A stretch of 9,832 nucleotides of DNA from Promethearchaeota archaeon (GCA_019894655.1 JAGXNZ010000208.1:1-9832); one strand, 5' to 3'; positions 1-8,147 are shown, numbered from the stretch's first letter. Notes: generated from the sequence alone by a model not told the origin. Numbers and translations are program-made.

Positions 1-274
1 AGAATTCTGGAGGTTCTAATCCCGATTCAATAGTAATATTTCTTAAAATTTTTAATTCTGGATATTTTCTTGAAATGGCACTCCGAATTTGAGGAATGTG
101 TCTTTTTAAGCTTTGAGCCGCTTTTTTCCCCATCCAGACATACATCCGCTTTAGGTCTGAAATATAAAAGATCAAAACATTGAAGAGCGTTAAGTTATTG
201 AATAAATTTTTTTGGGCTACTTCCTCAAAGCTACCTGAATAATTTAACTTAAAAGTTATGACATTAGAACTCAT
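1..274 (-). CDS. Gelsolin-like domain protein, N-terminal part (runs off left edge)
   Basis: The minus-strand reading frame is open from ATG at 274 to the window edge, giving 91 residues without a C-terminus. Residues 45-52 read YVWMGKKA, the gelsolin/villin strand-and-turn (compare xVWxGKxx). A basic amphipathic helix follows (53-70), then a strand leading into ITIESGLEPPEF (80-91), which matches the gelsolin ending ITV..G.EPP.F. This order is that of a single gelsolin repeat. In eukaryotes such domains bind, cap or sever actin, often with calcium; Asgard archaea encode short gelsolin-like proteins alongside their actins. An actin-regulatory role in the cytosol is therefore inferred, not shown. 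A TAA lies in frame just upstream; a GTG at 286 is the only alternative start and has no better ribosome site. The gene lies 104 bases downstream of the large surface-protein gene on the same strand, and a T-rich run in the gap suggests a separate transcript. How many domains follow cannot be seen. Confidence 0.72.
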   Translation of the reverse strand, partial: MSSNVITFKLNYSGSFEEVAQKNLFNNLTLFNVLIFYISDLKRMYVWMGKKAAQSLKRHIPQIRSAISRKYPELKILRNITIESGLEPPEF

Positions 275-313
275 CTCTACAATCACTTAAGGATCAATAC
301 TATTTCAATTTAC

Positions 314-358
314 TTTTTGAAAAAAGAGAAAAGCGAAAATAAAATATTAAAAAATTTT
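314..358 (-). terminator. T-rich archaeal-type terminator after the 1337-residue gene
   Basis: On the minus strand, starting about 20 bases past the stop codon of the surface-protein gene, there are several consecutive T runs (TTTTTT, TTTATTTT, TTTTCTC, TTTTTTC) without an obvious GC hairpin. Archaeal RNA polymerase stops at such U tracts. The same stretch contains a TTTAATATTTTA element (about 341-352) that could instead be the TATA box of the gelsolin-like gene; no clear choice is possible from sequence. Confidence 0.4.
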
Positions 359-378
359 AGTTTGAGTAATTAGAAGCT

Positions 379-3300
379 CTACTCGTCAGAACTTTCTATA
401 GGCTTCTTTAGCATTTTATCTGGGATAGATGTTACTTCTGCTCGTTTTCCTTTTAAGAGTTTTGAACTTTTAGCTAATTCATTCTGATATTCTCCTTTAA
501 ATGCTTTTTCTCTAGCAGTTATATCAACTCTTGGACTATTTGTTTTTTTCAGTGTTTTACGATATTTTCTCACTTTTCTGACAGGTTTAGGGTATTTAAA
601 TATTTTCTGATATAAATAGAGGTAAGTTAAAGCACTAACTGTTACTATAGATGACATAATCAGCAAAATCACCCACAAGAGAAATTCTTCTGTGGGTCTA
701 AACACCGTAATAATGACTTCGTAGCGATCAAAAGAATAATCATCACCTGCAAAAGCAGTAATAGTAATTGTATGAGATCCATCAGGTATATTTGATATTA
801 CTCCTTCGTATATTCCATCGTTGTTGCCATCTGTTAATACACCCTCACCAAATTGCCAGCGGTATGAAACACTAGCATTTAAGATATAACCCCCAAAATC
901 TAAATCATTAAGAATAATTTTTAAATCGGCAGATTGACCGGGACTGATATTAATGGTTGTAAACCCTGAAAAAGTGCTAATGTTAGTCCTTATTCGTTTT
1001 ATATCCAATCTAATGTTAATTGTTTTTAATTGGTAATTACTTCTCTGTGCCACTACTGTCAGTATCCTTACCCCTATATCTAATTGTCTTGTATCTAATA
1101 ATAATGAATAATGTTCTGAACCAAGATTTTCGGCAAACGAGATTGACAAACCCTCACCAAGAAGTTTCACGTCAGCAGTATCAATAAAATTACTTAGTAA
1201 ATCTGAATATTTGATTGTAATATTTATTGATGATCCTATAGGTATTTCTAAGAAGGGGTCCACTGTTTGATTATTACCATTGAGAAAAAGTTGAAGGCTA
1301 GTTTTTCTTTCGGTGATTTCGACGGTTACTTGAGCAGGTTGTGATTGGTAATTGTTTTTAGTTGCAATAATATTTAGAATATCAATTCCTTGCCCTAGAA
1401 CACCTGCATTTATAGTATAATTATATTGTTCTAAGGAGGGATTTTCTGTAAAATTCCCATGTCCTAACAATTGTATCGAAGCATTGACAAGATGCGTACT
1501 AGTTATTAAATCTCTGTATTTAACCGTGATGTTGATAGTTTGCCAAACTTCCACAGTAATATAATTATTTGGATAAGTAGCTCCATTTAATAATACTACC
1601 AAAGTACTACCTCTCGCACCGATATATAAAGTTAAACCTGTTGCCGAAGAACTATAGTTTTGTAATTGTGCCGAAACTGTGAGAAATATGGCACCAATTG
1701 TTAAAACGGAAGTATTTATAATTAAATCATATTGTTGATAGATAAGATTTTCATCTAAAATATCATCAAGTCCTCCTCCTATAACTCTAGCAGTTGCTCC
1801 ACTAATAAAATAGCCCGAAATTTCATCCCTATAGCTAAATGATATGTTCAACAATTCTCCAGAAGTAAGAGTTATACTCCTAACTGAAGTTTTGTTAAAG
1901 CCGTTAAGAAAAATGTTATTTATATATGTTTCCCTTTCAGTAATTTCAATCTTAATTAGGATATTTTGCGCTTCATAGTTTGGTTCATTTACATCAATTC
2001 TTAGGGAATGGATTTTATTTATTTCATATAAAGAACTATTAAACTCCATATTATAAACACCCGGGGATACCATGGTTGTTGACGATTCTCCAAGCCAATT
2101 ACTTGTAGGAGTTGTAGTTATGCCATTTCCAGTTAGAATTTCAGTGTAGTTTAAATGAATGGTGAAATTTTCATTCCATGCGACCGGTAAATATGGAAAT
2201 TCCTCAGCTGTGAGTGAAGTACTAAGCACGAGATTTATCGTAATAAGAGCAGAATTATTTTGATATAAAGATGAATTTGCGTATATTGTAAGCAAATTGT
2301 CCCCAGCACTACCCCCTGTAGTATTAAAGTCCAACAGAACATAAAAACCCGGACTTATTTCATTAAAATATTCTTTACTCCCTAAAAAGTTATCCATGTA
2401 AACTAAAGCTCCTCTTATTGCATTTCCATTTTCTATATCATTAAAAGATACTATAAGATTGATTGTATCGCCTTCAAAAATGTTAGAATAATAACTTTGA
2501 TCAGGAGTAAGTGTTGAGAAATGCTTAACTGTAAAAATTTTTGTGATAATACCCGTTTCATTTAATCCAAATGATGAATAGGAATTATTCCACGTAATTA
2601 TAGCTGTATATTCTCCGACTTCATAATCTGGAGGAGTCGTAGGAATCTGAAAGAAATCAAAGAATATATTCCCTGAAGCAGCACAGAACTTATATTGGCT
2701 TTGATCTCCCCATATTGTCCCATTTGGAAATTTGATTTGTAATAAAGCTTGAGTTTGAGTTATATAACTCGAAAATAAAGGACTTAATGTTACCGCAGCT
2801 GTGAAGTTTATGTAATCCCCACTATAAAATACATTCTCAGAAGACCAATCTAATGGACCAGGACTAATAGTCGTGTTTTTAAAGATATTTAAGGAGCTTA
2901 AATGATTTGGAGAAATCGCTTCAAATTTCCAAAATCCATCTGGGGTCGTTGAAATCGTGTCAACTGGAATTATAAGAACTCCCGCGGTTGAATTATCGCA
3001 TAGAGCCAGTCTATTTGTGGTCGGTTGTTGCGGTTCAGAAACCCATGTTATTGTTAGATCGGTCGGAAATTCAAGTTTCATAGTTGTCTCTTCGTATCCC
3101 GTAGGAACTGCAAAATAAGCGTAGCACTCCCAATTAACTATGCTATTGTTCTCTGTTGAAAAACGTGTACCTTCAGATACAAAATTAGTATCATAACTCG
3201 TTTCAGGTGTATTTTTATGAGCAAATAGGTTTAAATCAGCACTAAGTTCAATATCATAAGAGCCTAAATTCCAAGTATCATCACTACTGAAGTTCGTAAA

Positions 3301-4392
3301 TACTTTAGTACTTTGCCAATCTCCTGTGAGTTCCACAATACCTTTACCCCAATCAACATCTGAAACACTAGTATTATTTACTTTTAATTGAATTTGACTT
3401 GGTTTTACCTCAGCTTTTACGATTAATTTGACATCGTCAATAAAAAGTGTTTGGTTTTCAATATGATTAAAACCTTGAGAATAACTTGCAGAATCTGCAA
3501 CATATTCTAAACTAAATTCAATTGGCATCGTTGAACTATTCATAGGAAATGTGTAAATATTAGATTGATTAACCCATACTGATTGAGGTATGCTAAAGCT
3601 TTGCCAATTTCCTTCTCCAAGTTGCTTTAAAGAATAAGTTCCACTACTAAAAATTGGTTGATTGTTTAACGATACAGCAAAGTCCCATGAGTTAAAGTTA
3701 GCGAGATAGTACGGGTTGATCTCGAATTGTAATTTACTATCTAACACAGTTCCTCTAGGAATTACAATAGTACTATTCCACCAACATTTATCATTTTCAT
3801 TATAATTATAATATCCACTGAGTACACTAGGATTTCCATCCATTCTTAATTCTAAACTATCATGCCCATCGCTAGGTGCATAACCACTATCGAGATAATT
3901 TCCACTCATAGGGTTTGGAGTGGCTCCATCATTGAAGTCAAAAGTCCAATTTTGAAAGCTATTTGAGATATCAGCCGTATCGTCTTCTCCTGCTGCATAT
4001 GTACCATCATCGTTACCAAAATTAAAGGTACCATTATTCCAGTTTCGTGAATCGTATAAATTATTTATATCTGCTTTTAAATTATATCCTATCCAATCGA
4101 TTCCTAAAGGTACGTCTAGTAGATCATATGAGTCGTTTCCAAAATTTACTGGCATGTTACTATCTGTCCTATTCGCCCAATGAGTTACATTCCATGCATC
4201 TCCTATGTCAGTATAGATATTATTAGAAGTAAGGTCATTATTCTTGGGTTCTTTAAAAACTTCATCAATAAGTTTTCCATTTAAATTATTTGAGACGTAA
4301 TTAACATTTGTTATAGCTACGCTTACTACGAAAATGCTTAAAAGAGTCACTAGAGCGTACAACTTCTTCTTTCTAATTGTTTGTAAATTCAT
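379..4392 (-). CDS. Large membrane-anchored surface protein with tandem Ig-like repeats and conserved basic cytosolic tail
   Basis: The product has 1337 residues and starts at ATG, with a weak AGGT ribosome site 9 nt upstream. Residues 6-10 are basic (RKKK) and 11-30 are a hydrophobic signal peptide or anchor; SVA/ITN near 26 could be a cleavage site. Residues 50-330 resemble a jelly-roll beta-sandwich rich in Trp, Tyr and Asn. Residues 330-620 are further beta-rich sequence. Residues 624-1232 hold about six Ig-like repeats of 95-105 residues. A second hydrophobic segment spans 1236-1261, followed by the cytosolic tail, whose basic motif KYPKPVRKVRKYRKTL is at 1266-1281. I count close to forty N-x-S/T sequons, all outside by this topology, as expected for an archaeal N-glycosylated exoprotein. 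A loop DGNNDGIYEG at 1188-1197 might bind calcium. No catalytic signature is visible. The tail module is shared with the two upstream surface proteins, but the ectodomain is not. The gene probably has its own promoter. Adhesin, S-layer-associated protein or receptor are all possible; the family is not one I recognise by name. Confidence 0.85.
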   Translation of the reverse strand: MNLQTIRKKKLYALVTLLSIFVVSVAITNVNYVSNNLNGKLIDEVFKEPKNNDLTSNNIYTDIGDAWNVTHWANRTDSNMPVNFGNDSYDLLDVPLGIDWIGYNLKADINNLYDSRNWNNGTFNFGNDDGTYAAGEDDTADISNSFQNWTFDFNDGATPNPMSGNYLDSGYAPSDGHDSLELRMDGNPSVLSGYYNYNENDKCWWNSTIVIPRGTVLDSKLQFEINPYYLANFNSWDFAVSLNNQPIFSSGTYSLKQLGEGNWQSFSIPQSVWVNQSNIYTFPMNSSTMPIEFSLEYVADSASYSQGFNHIENQTLFIDDVKLIVKAEVKPSQIQLKVNNTSVSDVDWGKGIVELTGDWQSTKVFTNFSSDDTWNLGSYDIELSADLNLFAHKNTPETSYDTNFVSEGTRFSTENNSIVNWECYAYFAVPTGYEETTMKLEFPTDLTITWVSEPQQPTTNRLALCDNSTAGVLIIPVDTISTTPDGFWKFEAISPNHLSSLNIFKNTTISPGPLDWSSENVFYSGDYINFTAAVTLSPLFSSYITQTQALLQIKFPNGTIWGDQSQYKFCAASGNIFFDFFQIPTTPPDYEVGEYTAIITWNNSYSSFGLNETGIITKIFTVKHFSTLTPDQSYYSNIFEGDTINLIVSFNDIENGNAIRGALVYMDNFLGSKEYFNEISPGFYVLLDFNTTGGSAGDNLLTIYANSSLYQNNSALITINLVLSTSLTAEEFPYLPVAWNENFTIHLNYTEILTGNGITTTPTSNWLGESSTTMVSPGVYNMEFNSSLYEINKIHSLRIDVNEPNYEAQNILIKIEITERETYINNIFLNGFNKTSVRSITLTSGELLNISFSYRDEISGYFISGATARVIGGGLDDILDENLIYQQYDLIINTSVLTIGAIFLTVSAQLQNYSSSATGLTLYIGARGSTLVVLLNGATYPNNYITVEVWQTINITVKYRDLITSTHLVNASIQLLGHGNFTENPSLEQYNYTINAGVLGQGIDILNIIATKNNYQSQPAQVTVEITERKTSLQLFLNGNNQTVDPFLEIPIGSSINITIKYSDLLSNFIDTADVKLLGEGLSISFAENLGSEHYSLLLDTRQLDIGVRILTVVAQRSNYQLKTINIRLDIKRIRTNISTFSGFTTINISPGQSADLKIILNDLDFGGYILNASVSYRWQFGEGVLTDGNNDGIYEGVISNIPDGSHTITITAFAGDDYSFDRYEVIITVFRPTEEFLLWVILLIMSSIVTVSALTYLYLYQKIFKYPKPVRKVRKYRKTLKKTNSPRVDITAREKAFKGEYQNELAKSSKLLKGKRAEVTSIPDKMLKKPIESSDE
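697..2523 (-). repeat. Protein-level tandem array of about six Ig-like domains
   Basis: Residues 624-1232 of the 1337-residue protein divide into units beginning near residues 624, 724, 819, 926, 1028 and 1133. Units 3-5 are the clearest. Each opens with a hydrophobic strand ending in LNG, then has INI or LNI-S/T, a K/S-Y-R/S-D turn, an Ala-containing strand before an hhGxG loop, a tyrosine strand (QYDL, NYTI, HYSL), a Leu-x-x-Gly turn and a closing A...NY strand. Unit 6 is more like PKD or other Ig-type domains (SYRWQFGEG, then IPDGSHTITITA). The repeats are diverged and are not recent DNA duplications. Confidence 0.7.
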
Positions 4393-4425
4393 ATTCTTTA
4401 TACCTATTTTTAAGTTTAAGACCGA

Positions 4426-4435
4426 TTATAAAATC
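4426..4435 (-). promoter_or_regulatory. Putative TATA box for the 1337-residue gene
   Basis: On the minus strand GATTTTATAATC lies about 35 bases before the ATG at 4392, preceded by a purine-rich AAGA that could serve as a BRE. A start site about 25 bases downstream would leave a 5' leader of around 12 nt, just enough for the weak AGGT ribosome site. The region is so AT-rich that chance TATA matches are frequent. Confidence 0.35.
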
Positions 4436-4511
4436 TTAATAAAAATTGTTAATATTAATTATTAGTAAAATTATGCTTTTAAATTAATTTACCTATGTTT
4501 ATTCGATATAA

Positions 4512-4551
4512 TAAGAAAAATGTAAAAAATAGTTAAAATAAAATAAAAAAT
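4512..4551 (-). terminator. T-rich terminator after the two-gene paralogue operon
   Basis: Within about 15 bases of the TAA of the 536-residue gene, the minus strand carries TTTTTTATTTTATTTT, then TTTTTTAC and TTTTTC, with no GC hairpin. This fits U-tract termination of archaeal RNA polymerase and separates the two-gene unit from the downstream surface-protein gene, which has its own candidate TATA box. Confidence 0.45.
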
Positions 4552-4563
4552 TCTAGAAATTTG

Positions 4564-6174
4564 TTATTTTGGTAATACTCCTTCTTTATTGTCAAGTAAT
4601 TTATCTCTCAAAATTTTTCCATTCATCGAAGCGCCTTTTAAGAGCTTATCAGTCTTTTTCAACTCACTATTGTAATTTTTGCCAAATGAAGTCTTTTGAC
4701 TAACAATACCAACTCCCGGTGTTTTATCACTAGATAATGTTTTTCTGTATTTTCTTACTTTTCTTACAGGAACCGGAAATCTCCATACTTTTATGTAAGC
4801 TATCAAAATCCCTGCCAAAACTAATGTAGCTATGGATGCTATAATAAACAACCCACTGAAGATCCAGGGTTCATCTACAGGATCGGGGAAGAATAGTAAA
4901 TAAGAAATTTCGAGTGATATATTTGTAATTGAAATAGTAAAATTATCCGTCAAGGGAAATTCATCTGCTATAAACATTTGAAGTGAAATAGAAGTATTAA
5001 CATCCTTCAAAATAAGATATCTAACATCATATCCGCCGATCTTAGCCTCATTAAAGGAGAAACCCGCCCCACTTAGCTTAACAGTCTCTAGAAGTGAATT
5101 ATTATTAATAAAGATGCGTATTTCAGAATTAGGGGATAAACTTGATGACCATAATTGATTAATTTTATAGTCAAATTTGAGAGTTCCTCCCGTAATTTGG
5201 AGATTATTCCCACTAAACACTTTTCCGGTGTTTTGATGCCAGGAAACAGTCGAAAATTTGTTAATCTTTTTTTGATAAGTAAACGAGAGATCACAAGATT
5301 TTATATATAAATAATTCCACGTATCCCCATCGCTAAGCCTGTTATCTTCACACCAAATTCTTACTCCTAATGTAACTGTGAAATTATGATTATCTGTAGA
5401 CAAAACAGAAGATAGATAAAATATTAAATCTTGTTCTGAAACATTAATCATATATGTATCCGGCATAAGGTGAGGATTACTTGCTGAATCTTGACCTATA
5501 TTTACAGTTTGATTATACGCTACTTCATAGACCTTACTTTTAAATAAATCAGAAATTATCACATAAAACTTTACATAATCATAAGTACCATAATCTGTCA
5601 TTGAATCACCAGGGCACTCTACATTAGTATTGGCACTTGCATTAACAACAGCAGTTAAACTAGCTGAAGTTATTACATAATCTGACATGCTTTCATCCAT
5701 AGTCAAATTTCTATCCCAATGAACGCTGGGAGTTTGATCTGCCAGTTCATTCCATGAATGACTTACATAACAACCGCCACTGTTTATTGTGGAAGTATCT
5801 GGTAAGTTTGGAAACTCGGGATTATTCACCCTTGTCCAATTTGAACCATCAGGTGTACCCGAAATAACTGAAAATTGTTTTTGTTCACCAGATATTTCAT
5901 AATTTGCTTGGCCAGAACTAGTTGAAGCACTTACATCATTTAAATCTCCTGTTGTTGAACTCTTCCAGGGCTCTACTGGTGAGAAATCACCATTAATTAT
6001 GGTTTCATTTAGATAATCTTCCGTATACGAACTTCTTAATCCTCGAAATTCGTAATCTTTAGAATCTGCGTTGTAAAAGTTGCTAACACTTAAAGAACTT
6101 ACGCACAATAAAAGTATAGTAATGAATATATAAAGACTTCTCCGATTAACCTTAAATTTATAGCTATTATTCAA
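4564..6174 (-). CDS. Membrane-anchored surface protein, paralogue of the upstream gene, with conserved basic cytosolic tail
   Basis: The product has 536 residues. The start is TTG at 6174: no other start lies ahead of the hydrophobic segment at 14-31, the next Met is residue 159, and a GGAGGTGA ribosome site sits 9 nt upstream. Residues 55-300 form a first beta-rich domain and 305-427 a second, both aligning along their length with the 557-residue neighbour. Landmarks are a GQANYEISG stretch near 89-96, FPxLPD near 121-126, PSVHW at 149-153, MSDYVITSAS at 163-172 and SGNNLQITGG at 321-330. Cysteines 135, 275 and 294 are conserved in the neighbour; 275 and 294 flank two adjacent strands and could form a disulphide. 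A second membrane segment spans 438-462, followed by RFPVPVRKVRKYRKTL (465-480) and the patterned tail ending LLK (511-513). There are many N-glycosylation sequons outside. The gene is almost certainly cotranscribed with the neighbour. No enzymatic motif is seen; the role is unknown, with surface recognition or envelope structure the likeliest. Confidence 0.85.
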   Translation of the reverse strand: MNNSYKFKVNRRSLYIFITILLLCVSSLSVSNFYNADSKDYEFRGLRSSYTEDYLNETIINGDFSPVEPWKSSTTGDLNDVSASTSSGQANYEISGEQKQFSVISGTPDGSNWTRVNNPEFPNLPDTSTINSGGCYVSHSWNELADQTPSVHWDRNLTMDESMSDYVITSASLTAVVNASANTNVECPGDSMTDYGTYDYVKFYVIISDLFKSKVYEVAYNQTVNIGQDSASNPHLMPDTYMINVSEQDLIFYLSSVLSTDNHNFTVTLGVRIWCEDNRLSDGDTWNYLYIKSCDLSFTYQKKINKFSTVSWHQNTGKVFSGNNLQITGGTLKFDYKINQLWSSSLSPNSEIRIFINNNSLLETVKLSGAGFSFNEAKIGGYDVRYLILKDVNTSISLQMFIADEFPLTDNFTISITNISLEISYLLFFPDPVDEPWIFSGLFIIASIATLVLAGILIAYIKVWRFPVPVRKVRKYRKTLSSDKTPGVGIVSQKTSFGKNYNSELKKTDKLLKGASMNGKILRDKLLDNKEGVLPK

Positions 6175-6176
6175 GT

Positions 6177-7850
6177 CTAAGTCTCACCTCCACTTGAATC
6201 TGGTTTTGAAATCTCAGAGATCTTCTCAATCTTCCCCCCTGCAGTTTTTTGAGGAGATTTAGATTTTAATAAGCTAGTCGATTTCCCAATTTCTTTACCA
6301 TATACCTTCTTAAAGGCAGCATCTTGAGTAGTTATACTTCTTTTAGGACCCTCAGAATTTTTCAGAGTTCTCCGATATTTACGAACCTTCCTTACAGGTA
6401 AAGGATACTTAAATATCCTCTGATATAGAATAAGATATGAACCTAATAATCCTCCCGCAACTGCAGCAAGTATTAACAAGAGTCGAAATATCTCAGGCTC
6501 ACCTAAGGGAACAGTAGTAATTTCGATATATGAGATGTCTAAATAAACATCGTCTATAGAAATAGTAATTGTGCGATTAAGAAGAAATTCATTTGCTATA
6601 TAAATTTGAATCGAAGCTTGAATTTCTATATTTAATAATATCAATGTCGTAACATCAAAACCACCCAGTTTTGCATCTTTAAATGTCTCATTTGCCAAGC
6701 TTAATCTTATTGTTTCTTCATGGGAATTACCATTTAACAATACTTTAATTTCAGAAGTTGGAGATGAACTTGTGGGCCATGGTTGATCCACTTTATATCT
6801 AAATCTTAAATTAGCATCAGTAATTTGAATGTTTTCACCACTAAGGCTTTCTCCTTCTTGATTCCAAGAAATCTTCGTAAATTGGTCTATCTTTTTCTCG
6901 TAGGTAAAGTTTAAATCACACGATTTAATTCTAAGAGAATCCCAACGATCACGATCATAATTGAAATTATCAATGCATTTTATTCTAATGCCTAAAATTA
7001 CTTTAAAGTGAAAACTATCTCTCTCAAAAAGAGAAGTAAGATAGAATATTAAAGACTCTTCTACAACTTTTTCCATGAAACTATCCGTAATATTACTTAT
7101 TTCTGGAGAATCCTGTCCTAAATGCACAGTCTGATACCAAGCTATTTCGTAAGTTTCACTACCTCCCAGATCGGAAATTAAAACGTAAAATCTCGCAGAA
7201 TCATAGTCTCCTGGTTGATCAACAGGATCGTCTCGACTATCTACTCCATAATAAGGTTGTGGACTAGATGCGCCACCAGGTGAGGTTGTTACTGATGCAT
7301 TATATATCGTCGAGATGGAAGCAGAAGTAATAACATAGTCTGACATATTTACAGGCATCGTAATAATTCTTTCCCAATGTACGCTGGGTGCTTGTTCGGG
7401 ATCAGTTGGATCAATCCATGTATGATTCGCTTCACATCCATATTGATCAATTCCATAGTAATCCGGTAGTATTGGAAAAGCAGGATTGGTCACATTTTCC
7501 CATATTTCCGATGTAGGAATTCCAGATATATTCGAGAATGTTCTTTTATCACCTGTTATGTTAAAATTAGCTTGCCCATTGCTGATATACGCCTCTGTAT
7601 CTGTTATATCGCCTTCTTTTGAGGAAAACCAGTGAGAATCAGAGTTAAAATTAGAATTATTCAACCAGGGTTCGTCATCGTGGATAATTTCTGCTGAGGT
7701 ATAGATTTTTGTGTTATTAGTTTTAATTTCTTGGGTATAATTTTGAGAATTAATGAGGAATACACTAATTGATGGCAATAAAATAGCGAGAATAATGACA
7801 ATAGCAAATTTCTTGTTTCTAATTTTTACCATAATTTTCATGAATTTCAC
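6177..7850 (-). CDS. Membrane-anchored surface protein, first gene of paralogue operon, with conserved basic cytosolic tail
   Basis: The longest frame begins at GTG (7850); ATGs at 7841 and 7832 are equally good or better starts, removing 3 or 6 residues, and none has a clear ribosome site. Numbering from the GTG there are 557 residues. Basic residues precede a signal anchor (15-33). The two ectodomains (about 60-315 and 322-443) match the 536-residue neighbour: GQANFNITG (92-100), NPAFPILPD (122-130), PSVHW (155-159), MSDYVITSAS (169-178), SGENIQITDA (337-346), and cysteines 139, 292 and 311 in equivalent places. It has an extra Pro/Gly/Asp-rich loop at about 190-215. A membrane segment spans 455-476, then KYPLPVRKVRKYRRTL (481-496) and the patterned tail through LLK (527-529), ending in a Lys/Ser-rich stretch. 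The last codons (SGGET) also encode the ribosome site of the next gene. A TATA-like element lies upstream in the divergent control region. No known family is recognised; it is an N-glycosylated envelope protein of unknown ligand. Confidence 0.85.
   Translation of the reverse strand: MKFMKIMVKIRNKKFAIVIILAILLPSISVFLINSQNYTQEIKTNNTKIYTSAEIIHDDEPWLNNSNFNSDSHWFSSKEGDITDTEAYISNGQANFNITGDKRTFSNISGIPTSEIWENVTNPAFPILPDYYGIDQYGCEANHTWIDPTDPEQAPSVHWERIITMPVNMSDYVITSASISTIYNASVTTSPGGASSPQPYYGVDSRDDPVDQPGDYDSARFYVLISDLGGSETYEIAWYQTVHLGQDSPEISNITDSFMEKVVEESLIFYLTSLFERDSFHFKVILGIRIKCIDNFNYDRDRWDSLRIKSCDLNFTYEKKIDQFTKISWNQEGESLSGENIQITDANLRFRYKVDQPWPTSSSPTSEIKVLLNGNSHEETIRLSLANETFKDAKLGGFDVTTLILLNIEIQASIQIYIANEFLLNRTITISIDDVYLDISYIEITTVPLGEPEIFRLLLILAAVAGGLLGSYLILYQRIFKYPLPVRKVRKYRRTLKNSEGPKRSITTQDAAFKKVYGKEIGKSTSLLKSKSPQKTAGGKIEKISEISKPDSSGGET
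6184..6191 (-). promoter_or_regulatory. Strong Shine-Dalgarno that fixes a TTG start
   Basis: GGAGGTGA on the minus strand is fully complementary to the conserved CACCUCC end of archaeal 16S rRNA. It sits 9 nt before the TTG at 6174 and inside the last codons of the upstream paralogue, whose TAG stop lies 2 nt before the TTG. It is the strongest ribosome site in the window and implies coupled translation of the pair. Confidence 0.85.
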
Positions 7851-7893
7851 ATTAGTTATAATTTCAATGATTAAAATTTAAGAAATTGTTGGG

Positions 7894-7906
7894 TATAAAT
7901 ATAATT
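7894..7906 (-). promoter_or_regulatory. Putative TATA box for the paralogue operon
   Basis: The minus strand reads AATTATATTTATA here, followed by the only CCC in the neighbourhood. With a start about 25 bases downstream, the leader to the ATG at 7841 would be around 30 nt. It is the best TATA-like element in front of this operon, but the whole region is AT-rich. Confidence 0.35.
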
Positions 7907-8011
7907 CATCTTACTTATATTTTTTAATACTTTAAAAATTGAATTTCATCATTTATCTATTTTTGTCTTCTTAAAAAATAGAAATTAATCCTCAAACCCA
8001 ATTTTTTTCAC

Positions 8012-8029
8012 TTATAATTTAAATTATAA
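8012..8029. repeat. 18-base perfect palindrome, possible operator
   Basis: TTATAATTTAAATTATAA reads identically on both strands and lies midway between the two divergent genes. Symmetric sites are typical targets of dimeric winged-helix regulators, but a purely A/T palindrome of this size is not very unlikely by chance in such a sequence. It could equally be two back-to-back TATA-like elements. Confidence 0.3.
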
Positions 8030-8147
8030 ATTTCTTAGATATAAATAAGATTAGCTAGACTTATAATTGTTGATTACATAAAAATTAAATTTTAGAATAT
8101 TGTTTTTTTTATTGATTAAATTTATTTAAATGAATTACTTAAGACTT

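Noticed and set aside
268..278. GAGATGA as a ribosome site for a later start of the gelsolin-like gene
   Set aside because: The ATG inside it is the start itself; the ATG six bases further on is out of frame and stops after two codons.
697..2523. Recent DNA-level tandem duplication or recombination hotspot in the Ig-like array
   Set aside because: The units match only as spaced protein motifs; no long identical nucleotide stretches are seen, so the repeats are old.
5088..5294. Plus-strand open frame of 68 codons
   Set aside because: It lies wholly within the minus-strand 536-residue gene, has no ribosome site and an unremarkable Ile/Leu-rich product; it is a shadow frame.
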